Positions 46,801 to 58,800 of a stretch of DNA of 64,000 nt are shown here, one piece after another. The stretch's first letter is position 1; each line of letters starts with the position of its first letter. The notes beneath the pieces are model-generated. The model did no database searches. It had not been told where the DNA came from and saw nothing but the letters and a program-made list of their open reading frames with translations. Position numbers and translations under genes: made by a program. Source of the DNA: Sipunculus nudus (lineage: Eukaryota; Annelida; Sipuncula; Golfingiida; Sipunculidae); assembly GCA_026874595.1 (NCBI GenBank), contig CM049309.1:48220079-48284078 (forward strand), read 5' to 3'.

Positions 46801-49800
46801 ATATTGATTTTATAAAATAATTTGCAAGGTATGATATTGTTTTAGATAATGAGGTCTGTGCCACTTCCTTCACTGCAGCTCCCATTGGTACACAGGCTCT
46901 GGTGTTTCCATCTTTGTGATAGTATTTTACCTGAATTAAGGGACTGGTCACACAGAAACCTAAGGAATTTTGCTTCAGATAAAGTGTAAACCATATTGCA
47001 GCCCAAGCATACACCTAACAGAACTAAGTAACATATAATATACTGAGCTGTAACGCAGTAAGATGTCTGTATTGGCATATTTCATTTGCTGTATTTGAAA
47101 TACTGCCAAGTCTGAATAAAAGGGGACTGTCGGTGATAAAACTGTACCAGGCATGCAGCACATCTTCAGAACCCTGGCACTACCATAAATATAACAATAA
47201 ACATGGTTTATTTTCCAGGAGTATTATAGGATGTCTGTATTTTACGAGACACATGAGTCATGTTATTTTGAGTCTCGTATTGATCTTTGAGTGTCTCTTG
47301 ATATCTGTCAGTGTGTTTTGCACTCTGCTTGAAGGAATCCTAAATTTAGACTTGATATCTGGTGGATACAGACTCAGTTATTTTATCTCAGACACCTGGT
47401 TAGAATTGCTGCCAGTCAAACATATACAAAGGCTGATTCATCCATTCATTCACTTTTTATTTGCAGACTCGGGGTTGCCTCGCATTTGTAATATTGATAA
47501 ATAGCTGTCATATATGGTTAATACAGAGGAAGTACTAGCTGTTTCATGATTGTATCCCCAGGCAGTTATGGAGTTTGTGCCATTTTATCCCATTTCAGTG
47601 CTGGAAGCAATGCATTGTGTCTTTGAGATGTAATATAATATATCATGATTAGTAGTCCTGCAGGTTTTATACATTGGAAGTGCCTGATATTTAGTAATTG
47701 CGTCTCAGAGCAATTGTATATGATTCACTGTTTTATCTCTAACAAGAAAGATGGCTACAATGAATCAGGTTTCGTGCTTTATGTTGCAATGGATCTGTTA
47801 TTAAATGACATTAATAACCAGACTTGTGCCAGGCCATTTGTAATTGTTTTTGTCGCTGGAACAAAGTGATATAAAACATTGATCATGCCAAAGTAGATGT
47901 AACTCAATAAGGAACCCCAGTAGGAGCTTATGCCAATAGCCTGTCCACTGAATGGAGTATATTCATGATATTTACATATAAATAAATCACAAGGCTACTC
48001 ATTTGCATATTAGTAAATGTGTCCCACTTTAGGTCAAGGGCAGATATTGTTGCTATGGTGACAGCAAAAGGCCAATATAGCAGCCAATGGGCAATCTATC
48101 ACACGTGCAGTGACTGGATGACCGATTCAGTAACTCAAGAAGTGCCTCTTATTCTTTAAAATTTTAAGGGAAAATTTAGACAAATTCTTACAGGTCATTT
48201 GAAACCCATTGTTACCGAAAAAGAATATTATAAATTCAGAAAACCAAATGTTTAGTTATTATTTCTTATGAAATAGTTTTATGTTTCCATGTATGACCAT
48301 TTTGATATAGCTGATAATTGATATGACATATGCATGACCAGAATCCAGCAGAAATTCTCAGTTTCAAATGTGTTCATTTCATGAACTTGGCAAACCAGTT
48401 GCACATTTAGGGTGAAACATGTGCACACAATCTTATTAATTAGACAGGAACCAAGGGAACATCAAACAGGTAAAAATTATTTTTTATTATTGATGGATTA
48501 TGTAATTGAGTTATTACAATGATCTGATATAAATTATTAAATTATCAACCCTAAGCCTTTACCTTATAACACTGCAGGCATGAAGTGTGAGGATGTTACA
48601 GAAATATCTGTTCACCTGTTTAGATGAGGTATCTTGATAACCAAGGATTTGTTTTCATGATAATTTCCCTTCCTTGAACCTCCCCCTCCCCCCCCCCCCC
48701 CCCCAACACACACACTACCAATTGTTTCTAAATCTGTGCTCTGCGTTCGGGTCTCTTGTGACCTGTTGCTTACTGTTAATGATAATGACAGAGCTAGCAT
48801 TGCAGGTCACAGAGTCCACAAAGCATTGATATAGCCAGGTAAATGGCCTGATCAGTGACTCAGCATCCAAGTCAGCTTGTTATTAAAGCCAGCAGATGAC
48901 TCCCGCTTGACACCATGTGATCATACTGTGCAAATTAGTCTATGTCACATGTTTACTTAAGTGGCAGAGATTTTCTGTACCTGGCATAAAAGTTTTTATC
49001 TGTTATGTAATGTTTCAGTAAAATGGTTGCCAGCATATCTTAGCCTTTGCCAGCTTAAATACTTGTGAACTTAAAATCCAAATTAAACAAAGAGAAAGGT
49101 GATAAATCTTATTATTATTCCCAGAAATATAAGAATACTGTAATAAACATTTGTGTTTTAAATGTCTCTTTGTATAAAGTGTGACATTTATGGTATGTAT
49201 TTACAAACAAAAACCACTTTATCCCAAGAGATTTTACTCAGAAAATAATGCACAATAATTCACAATAATAAAAAAAAATTAAGCTTACTGTCAGTACTTC
49301 TGAGATGTTGCCCTAAGTTGATTTCAGTATGTATTGTACGAGAATAGGGTCACCAATACCCAGCCCTACTTATACCCAATGTGTGCATATATATTTAACA
49401 TCTGAGTCATTATATTTCTAAATAGAGCCAGGGCACATTTTCCCTGCACAGATCTTTGATTCATACCCATCTGAAATAAAGGTGATCCAGTATCTGGTAT
49501 CATTAACTGCAATGGTGAAGGTATTTAAATGGGCCTTGGTCTGGAGACCTTGAGACCAATTTTTGCAAGTTTTGATCTTGGCCTTTTAGCCTTGGTCTTT
49601 AAGGAAAAATTTCTCAATCTGATTCTCTACTCTGGTCTCGGCTTCCAGAATGAGCAAACTTCATGTTTAATAAAGTATGCAACATACAATGCCTTCATGT
49701 GCCAGTACGTGTGATTTGCTCTTTGTTTAACTTTTCCTTTCCTGAATCAAAGAAGCTGATTATCCACTCTGCTTGGTTTTGGGCTGGTTGGTTTGATAGC

Positions 49801-52800
49801 AATAGAGCATCAGCCGCTAATATAACATTCACTGATATTTTTATGAATCCTTGACTTTAACCTGTTTCTCTGGCTCAGGGTTAGAGCACAAGACTCAAAA
49901 GCTGGGAGATCATGGGTTCGAATCTCAGTTAGGTGGTGAGGTTTTTCACAATCGGCCCTCACCCAGGGGGGAGAATGCTCTGCAGGCTTAATGGGAAGGC
50001 AGTGCTGAAGTATGTGATACTGCGCTGTCACGGAGTCCAAAACCGGAATGGAATTCTGCAGATGTACAGTTAAGATAGTGTAAACTTCAGCGTGAAGCTC
50101 ACACCAAAATGAAGGTGACAACTCACCCTCAGTCACGTGTCACCTGGTCAGTAGCTTGAAATCCGTCGTTAAAGACTTGACCGCACTTGGCTAGCGTACT
50201 GACTCAGAATCTCGGCAGGTGACCTCTCCTTTTCGCGGTTTCCATCCCGGCCCTTGGTAAGGTCGCTGGCAGGTCGGCCTGGCTGCACTTCGGCGCGAGT
50301 GCATTCCTCTTACATCCCTCCCCTTTCCATAGACTGGCTGGTGTGACTGTAGCAGAATGTCTTTAAAACACATCATTAATCAGGGTTATTTCTCTTCAGT
50401 CTAGTATATGACAGCACAACATATCAAATTAAACTTCAATTACTCGAAACACTAAGACGAATACTTATCATTCCGAAAAAATACGAGGCTTCATATTAAA
50501 ATTGTCTTATGACCCGTTGTCTTCAGACCTGTCTTCCCTGACAATATGCGAGCTGGTGTCCATCATGAACACAGGCAGGACAGGGCCGCCTCATATTCAC
50601 TCATCCTGATTTCCAGCCCTCACACTGTCGAGTGATATTGTATACCTCAGTACTTAAGGAACAAAGTAAACTGAATCATGCATGGATGAGAGCAGAACCA
50701 GGCCGCTTCACATCCAACCGTTACAAACATTACTAAGGCACCATGCAGCTGGATGATTACTAAGATTAAGAGGGGGCTCTGGAGATTCAGTGCACTTCTC
50801 ATAGTCACACTCCTCATAATCCGGAACAAATTCGTGTTCCTGTGCAAGATTCATCTGCAAGGGACAAAAACCATCCGTTGCATCTCCACTGCAGATGAAG
50901 TCTCTTAACTATGTTAGTTAACGTTTCTAATACGTAACATATCTAAGCGCTTATTTAACAAAATCTTGGAGGTGCCTCAGACTCTGGACCCTGCGGCCTC
51001 TGCTGGTGGTGCGATGGTCCTTTCCCCCCCCAAGTTGCAGAGCTTCACTGTCATGGACACCTTTTTCTCTCTCAGCTACCATCTGAGAGCGTTCCACTTC
51101 TGGGTCCGGCGTCCCTACAGCTGCATCTAAGGGATCAGAACCTTCTTGAGCAGAGGGTCCGTTTCCTGAAAGGTCTGATTCCTCTAGATCTGATTCCGAA
51201 TATAGGTTTCCAGTGACTGGAGAATCACTGTCTGCATCAGAGTGTCTATCGCTGGTTTCTTCTTGCTCAGGGTTTTGCTCCTTTGAGAACTGGATCCTGG
51301 TCCAGCGAAGCCAAAATGGCAAATGCTCTGTAGGACAAGCCTTCAAGTTATGGTGTATGAAACAGTCGCGTTTCCTAGTCTTCACACTATAGAGGGGATG
51401 CCTGCTGACGATAATCAAGTAGGGTCCCTTGTATACTGGCTGTAGTTTTGGGCTGGTGCCCTTCTTGTTGGTTTTATCTAACTCATATACCAGCTCACCA
51501 GGTTCAAACACTCTCTCACGTGACTTAAGCTCATAGTGCCTCTTCTGATAGGCTTGTATCGTCTTCAGATTTTGCCTGACCTGTTCATGGATCTTAGTTA
51601 GCCTGTCCCTAAGGTCCTTGACCCACTGGTTTACGCTACACCCCTGTGAGTCTTTTGTTCCGCCAGGTGCTGAGTCAAGTATAAGATCCTCTAGTTGGAC
51701 TACTTCTCTCCCCAGCATGACCTGATTGGCCGAGAAACCGGTTGAACTGTTCACCATTGAGTGCTAAGCCAAAGCTATCATTGGAAGATCACGATCCCAA
51801 TGTTTAACGTTCCCAACGATCAGACAACGTATCATTTGGAGGAGTGTCCTATTATGCCTTTCAAGCTGTTTGTTGGAGTTTGGATGGTACGGTGTCGTCC
51901 TGGTACGTATTTGTTTCCTGCCTCACTATCAGTGAACGGGACTAACACATCTAAATGTACTCTCTCCATTGGATAACCAGCGTGATTAGGTCTTTTCGTG
52001 GCCTTTTTGTTCTTGTGGCACAAGTCACACGTCTGGCAGTGTAACTTACAATCTTGACTCATCTGGTACCAAATGTAAGACCATTTCAGTCTTGTGAGCG
52101 ATTTCTCATAAACAAGGTGTGCTTCAGCTTTACTACCGTGGCACATGCTCAAAACTTCTGCTTGCAGGGACCTAGGAACAACGAGGTATGTCCAAGGGCC
52201 GGCTGTATCTTCCAACTTGTAGTTCAGCGCTGGATCTATAAGCAACAGCTGAGACTTGAGGAACCACAGCCACTTAGTCGCCTGGCTGTTCAGATTGAAG
52301 TCTGCCTGCGTTGGCAATTCATTGTAGTCTTCAGATGACATCAATATTATCACTGATCTGATGTCGGGGTCCTGTTCCTGTAACTCAGCAAGTTCAGTTG
52401 GAGAGTAATCCTGCACAGGATTGGATGGTGCTGCCTCCTTCTCTTGGGAACTTTCCTCACATCGCTGGACTGTCGTGGCAAATACAATGTGCTTATCAGG
52501 CGAGGCAAACCAATCACCTGCACCACAAACTGCTGAGTCCCAACCCAGCAGCTTGGCTGCCTGAAACTGGGAATCCGGGCTGTCTGAGATGCAGGCATCG
52601 AGCCGCCTCATCCCCAATGACAACACGTCGTCGACATCATTGTGGAAACTCTCCCACAGGTAATGAGCCATGGTGCAGTTCCGGCAACCTCTGCAAGGAA
52701 GGTGTTCCCCATCGCAGACAGCTTGATAACAATTGCACCTGTCCAATAGATCTTGCAAACGGGAAAGCGTACCTTCGCTCTGATGTATCACGCCTGGCCA

Positions 52801-55800
52801 TTGCATAATTACAAACTTTGCCAGCTCTTCAATCCGTTTTGTTAACTGTTCCTTGATGTATCTTAATGGCACGAGCCAAGCTAGGCAATTATGATCTGTC
52901 CTGACAACGAACCTCCTTCCCAAAACGTAGTGACTGAAGTGCCGGCAGAATCTCATAATTGCAAGGAGCTCCTTCCGCATGGTGCAGTACCTCCTTTGTT
53001 CTGGTGTTAGGACGAAGCAGCCCAACACTTTTGTTTTCTCAACACTGAACCCCCCTGTATCAGTCAGTGCAGCTGTTCGGACTGAGTAAGTGCTGAGTGG
53101 TGGATTGCCTGCACAGACCAGCGCGGCCGATTCAGAACAAGCCTTACCACCACCCTTGTCCCAATCCCCATTGTTCTGATCTTGTGGGACAATTGTTCCT
53201 ACAATCTCTAAGGCAGTGCCAACACTGACCCCAGCTTCCAGAGTCACATGATGGTCAGAGTTGTTTATCACACTGAGAAACCCATCTTCTCTGGTGTTAG
53301 CGGTTGATCCAAGAAGTCCTTTCAGGTTTCTGCCGAGGGGTTCTACGATGAATTCAAGGCCGTCCACTGCACCTAGCACTTTAATCTTGATTCGAGAAAC
53401 CATGTTAGGCGGTATGATATGCCTTCTTCCAGTGGTCACCACATAAACTGGGCACAGCTGTCCATTGTAAGTTTGTTTAAGTACTGTATTTTCTGGCATG
53501 AATATAGTGTTGGTTGCAAAGTTCATGGAACACTCCTTGGCTGTCAGGAATTCTAAGCCCAGCTGGACTGGGTCTGTTATGTCTGCTACATACCACTGCC
53601 ATTCATACTGCTTGTCCCCAAGTTTGAGTGTTCTGCCATCGACTTTGACATTTGGGATAAGACTAGCATCTTTTTCAATACTTTTCAGGTTTACTCGGTT
53701 TGTATTGACGATTTCGCCGGCCGGTATCTGCTCAAACTGGTCTTTGCTCAAAATGGACACCTGTGCGGCTCTGTCTACTGTTGCATTTGCATTTAATCCA
53801 TTTAACTCAACGGGCATCACCAGTGATTGCCCTCTACCAAAAGTCCGATTTGCTTCAATGGTCACCAGGTCTTGATCTTTCTTTAATTGCCTGTAAACCC
53901 CAGGTGCAAGGCTTGGCTCGATTACATTTTCCTTTGCTTCCAGATGGCCATTTAGGAGTCGGGTTGAGTCTTGGCCAGTGGACCCAACCCTTTGGCATTT
54001 AAACCCTGTGCCGTTTCCTGGCCTGATTTACTCAGGCAATCTTGTTTGAAATGGACCTTTTGGTGGCATTTAAAGCAAACTGTTTCTTCAGGTCTCTGGG
54101 GTGAACGACTGTAACTTGGTGACCTAGATCTTGACCTTGATGGTTCCATCAACGTTTGGAGCATAGATTCTAAACGGCTCATCCTTTCATTGAATTGCTC
54201 GTTCATTTTTTCCATTCGTTCGTTCATTCTCATCTCAAATCCAGAACTGCCTGTTGATTCACTGAGTCTAGCAGACTCAAAGTTGGGAGCATCCCTAGCA
54301 CTCGTGGCTCTGACGGAATGGCTGGTCTCCTCCCCCGAGTCTGGATGACTGTGGTAACTTACCCTGCGGACTGGCAGTGATGACTTGCCATAAATTGCCT
54401 TATAGTTGTTTGCAGCATCTTTGACATATTGCACCGCTTTGTGCACCTTTGTTGGGTTCCTGCACATAGCTGTGGCTGCTGCCTTTTTATCAAGGCAACC
54501 TTTCAAGAAGTACTCGACCGCTAACTGCTCCACAGTGGATTCTTTTGCTCCAGGGAAGCCGTTCATGACTTGAAATAGGACCTTCTGGCCAAACTCCTCT
54601 AACGTTTGTCTTTCCTCCTGTTTCAAATACTGTAACTCCCTACGAACAGTGATGGGCGCCTCACTAATTCCAAAACGCTTGCTTAGCTTGCGGGTCAAGG
54701 TTCGGTAATCCGAGTCCTCACATAGTCTAGTGCTTTACCCGAAAGGCAGTCTAGAAGGCGTTCTGCACGTTTACGACTGGACCATCCATACTGTTCTGCA
54801 TACCTGCTGAACTGGTAAATAAAGCTGTCCCAGTTGGTGTTCTTGCCGCCAGAGAAGGTTATTAACTTTGGTGCCTGGGGGCTGCCAGAGCGACCTGTGT
54901 GGGCCCTGTGATGACCACCATGTCTCTCCTCTGAGCTATCGGAGCTGGAGCTATGATGGCGGTGCTTAGTGTGTTTTCTCTTCAGACATCTGTACTCACG
55001 ATCACTTGAGCTATCTGAACTTTCTGAAGTGCTTGAGTATCCATGATCCCTCCGTCGTCTTCCTGATTGTTTGCAACCCCTAGGCCTGTGATCCTCTACA
55101 GGGAGATATTCCACATGACGCCTTGGTATATGTTCCCAAGACCTTGAGTGTCTTATGGTTTCGTGGCTATGTCTCTTCTCCCAGGAAGTTGGTTCCCTGT
55201 CTCGAACATGCAGATTGTCCCTGTCTGGTCTCCGTTGCACCTGAGATGGGGGCACATCATAGCTATGGTAATATGGGTCTTGATCATGACAACGGCCTGC
55301 ATCCAGATGTTGGCTTGGGTTGCAGTGTCTTGTTGCTAAGCGACTTGTGACTAATGCCACTCTTGGCCTCCTAGGAGGAGGTTCACGATTTGGAGAATGG
55401 CTTTGGACCTCATGGATAATGAGCTGGTTACCCTCCTCGTCTGAGTGGCATGAGTAGCCCGTTGTTGAATTAGATGCTGAGCCGACTGAGTCCACCTGTC
55501 GACGTCGGTTGGGTGCACTTAAAGCCAATATGTCTGATGATGGCATCGTATCGGCTATATCCTGTATGGTGTTTGGGTTACTACCAGAGCCTCTGGCTTT
55601 ACCGCTGTTTTTTGTAGCATTTCCCCCATACACTCCTTGTTTGGGATGGGCTCGTAACAGCTGGCCAATTTTGGGATCACTATGGGCTATCCCACTTTTT
55701 TCCACATTTGCTGGAGCACTGTCTTCCTCTTCCACGTCAGAACCTAATTCTATATTCGAGAAATGCAGTCTCCCGTCTTGAACGAGCTGGAGCCATGTTG

Positions 55801-58800
55801 CAGCCAAGACTCCCGTCACATCTTCTAGATCATCTGGACCAAAATCTGGGTTTTCATCTCGTAACAGGATGATCTCTTTGGCGGTGTCTTTATTAAGTAT
55901 ATCAGGCAGATGTTCAGCCATCTGTCTGGCTGACACCTTACAAACATCTAACTGCTTATGACTAGCCATTCTATAACAATAAGTGAATACAACAGGCTAT
56001 TGCAATTACTCCTGCTTCCTTCCTTCACTCGCTCCCTTTATTTTTTAATGCAAGGTGAAGAAAGTAAACAAAGAGCAGGGCTTACTAGAACTGTAAATAA
56101 CTGGTTTAATAAGCCAAATATGAAATTGAAATAATATAAAGTTAGTAGCTTAGTGAGCTGGGACAGGTGAAGTTTTCAGCTGTACCAACTGTTCACGCAT
56201 ATATGTGACATATATAAAAGATATGCAACTGATCAGCTTAAGCATCAAGCCATATGAACAATGAGACTATATACTGTAATGAAATAAGCACAGTATAGAT
56301 ATAACAGACAGAGGTGACTTAGAAATAAACAAATAAATGCAGGCTCCAAGTTTAATGAAAGAGAAAACTTATGCAGAAAACTGCAAAAAGCTAATATACT
56401 GAAGGGCTAAGGGGATTAGTCAATAAGGCAAAATGACTTAAGCTGAGCCCTAAGTATTAGATACTTCAAAAAAAAAATAGTGCCAGAATAAGTGACCTGC
56501 ACTAAAAAGGCTAAGGGGCACAATAAATATATCAGTATGTTTGAGTATGGCTCAATGAGCAGCTCATTGACAGCCAGGGGATCTTTAATGTAGTACAAAC
56601 TACAAGGACACTGCAAGCTCCCAAAATAATGTCAATAGAAATGTGCTTAGTAATCAAGGTAGTAAGTCAATCACTTAAAGTTACAGCAACTGGCAACTCT
56701 CAATGATAAGTGTAGTAAGTTTATAACTGAAAGTAATGAAAACTGGTAGGGAAATACCTTGATGCTTAAGTCATGAGACAATGCTGTACGATTATATTAT
56801 TACTGTTACTTGTTTTTCTGGATTAGTTGTGACAAGGTGTGGTGTAGCAAGGGCACAGTTATAAACACAGCTTAAATATAGACTATGAGCTGCACAGACT
56901 CACTAGTTAAGAGTCTGAGCAACTCGCTTAAATATAAAGCACTTACAAGTGTAGCTACTTACAGTGAGGTCTGTAAGTAAATGGCAGTGAATGGACCACT
57001 GACAGTGAATGTGTATTGCACTGCTAGTATATGTCAGTGCAGATTTCACTGACAATGAAAGCCAAATGCAGTGAATGATTTTCACTGCAAGTATATGTCA
57101 GTGCAGATATCACTGACAGTGAAAGCCAAATGCAGTGAATGATTTTCACTGCAAGTATATGTCAGTGCAGATATCACTGACAGTGAAAGCCAAATGCAGT
57201 GAATGATTTTCACTGCAAGTATATGTCAGTGCAAATATCACTGACAGTGAAAGCCAAATGCAGTGAATGATTTTCACTGCAAGTGTATGCCAGTGCAAAT
57301 ATCACTAACAGTAAAAGCCAAATGCAGTGAATTATTTTCACTGCAAGTATATGTCAGTGCAAATATCACTGACAATGAAAGCCAAATGCAGTGAATGATT
57401 TTGTCACTGCAAGTATTATGTCAGTGTAAATATCACTGACAGTATGAACAAACTGCAAATTGGTTCAATGAAATTTTTGGTGTCAGTGATTAGCTGTCAC
57501 TGAATGCAAAAAAAAACTTGTTTTACAGCAGATGTCCTGGCAGAATACTGGCTATTAGCAAGATAATAGGTAGATTTGACAAAAGAGGGAGTAATTTTAA
57601 TAAAGTATTTAAATTTTGCTTAAGAAGTGAATTTTGAAACTATTTAAATTGTTGACAACAGGTAGGGTTGGTCCCAGAAAGACCGTTCATCCACGTGTGC
57701 CGCTCCCTCTGATCACGTGATCAGCAGGCAAACTGTTTACTTCAGGTTTAACAAGGCACAGTAATAAATTTAAAAGGAATACTGGGTGGCCGAAAGAAAA
57801 GATGTATTCAAATATTGTGTGATGAAGTTATAGGTCGCTAGGACATAAAATTCTGCCTGTACAACGGCTGCAGAGCGGGGTTGCATGCACAGCTGAAAAC
57901 GCAACCAATACGTTATGGACAAGGCGGGCGACAATGGAGGTATTGTCGCGGGGCCCGCTTCAATTTTGTCAAAATTTGACAAAAATATTTATCTTCGTCG
58001 CCAAATGTAAACTTCAGCGTGAAGCTCACACCAAAATGAAGGTGACAACTCACCCTCAGTCACGTGTCACCAGGTCAGTAGCTTGAAATCCGTCGTTAAA
58101 GACTTGACCGCACTTGGCTAGCGTACTGACTCAGAATCTCGGCAGGTGACCTCTCCTTTTCGCGGTTTCCATCCCGGCCCTTGGTAAGGTCGCTGGCAGG
58201 TCGGCCTGGCTGCACTTCGGCGCGAGTGCATTCCTCTTACAATAGCATTAAAATTGGAGGTGGTTACCATAAAAACAAATTCTTGACTTTGATAGAGTTT
58301 ACTGGAAACAGAAAAAAACAATCAAAATCATATCTGAGTCAAGATTAAATGAGAAATTATTAATTTAGTCTCTCGCAAGTCTTCTTCAGTAAGAGCAGTC
58401 ATTCAACCAAACTTCCTGAAAGTCATGTCACTAGATTTTGAGAATTTATCCTGCTTGATGCAAAGAAGTAAACACTGATTACACATACCGGGTAATTCTC
58501 CTTGCTGCAGTTATTGATAAAGAAGCCTGTAAAATTTTACAAAAAGGATGTATTTGAATGCACTTGATGGACCTCCAGTGTACATTAATAGTCACTGAGA
58601 TCAGGAAGCACTGGAGCCATCATAAACTTCAGGTGACCTGTGATATATAATCACATGGAAGACTTCCCACTGATGTTAACATTACACACAACCACATGGG
58701 GTCCAACTGTCATGGCCATGCTTTCTGTGTTCACCTCTGTAGCTCATAGTACATTTTACAAAACAAATTTGAATATTCATGATCAGCTGTGCAAACCTTG

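Larger units (their letters stand above)
55970..58005 (-). other. 2-kb leader of the LTR element
   Basis: Between the 5' LTR and gag ATG are ~2 kb with no credible coding frame. It holds the primer-binding region and the 64-bp repeat array. This is long for a Ty3/gypsy leader. Confidence 0.75.
50079..58241 (-). mobile_element. Ty3/gypsy-type LTR retrotransposon, defective, antisense in RNF11 intron 2
   Basis: An 8.16-kb element with 236-bp LTRs (TG...CA), 4-bp target duplication ATAG (50075-50078 and 58242-58245), polypurine tract and primer-binding region. On the minus strand, in order, are gag, protease, RNase H, integrase with a GPY/F motif; RNase H before integrase is the Ty3/gypsy order. 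The reverse transcriptase is missing and every enzymatic part is damaged. It cannot make its own machinery. Confidence 0.95.

Noticed and set aside
47133-47504. 123-residue plus-strand open frame
   Set aside because: Lies in RNF11 intron 2; hydrophobic and low-complexity composition typical of translated AT-rich DNA, with no motif.
54695-54698. Separate second gag-like gene starting at 54698
   Set aside because: The apparent start is TTG, and the sequence continues the capsid-like region; a one-base frameshift explains both frames.
52054-55781. Plus-strand open frames across the LTR element
   Set aside because: They are antisense shadows of gag and pol.
57035-57450. CRISPR-like array
   Set aside because: Units are contiguous 64-bp tandem repeats with no unique spacers, in an animal retroelement.
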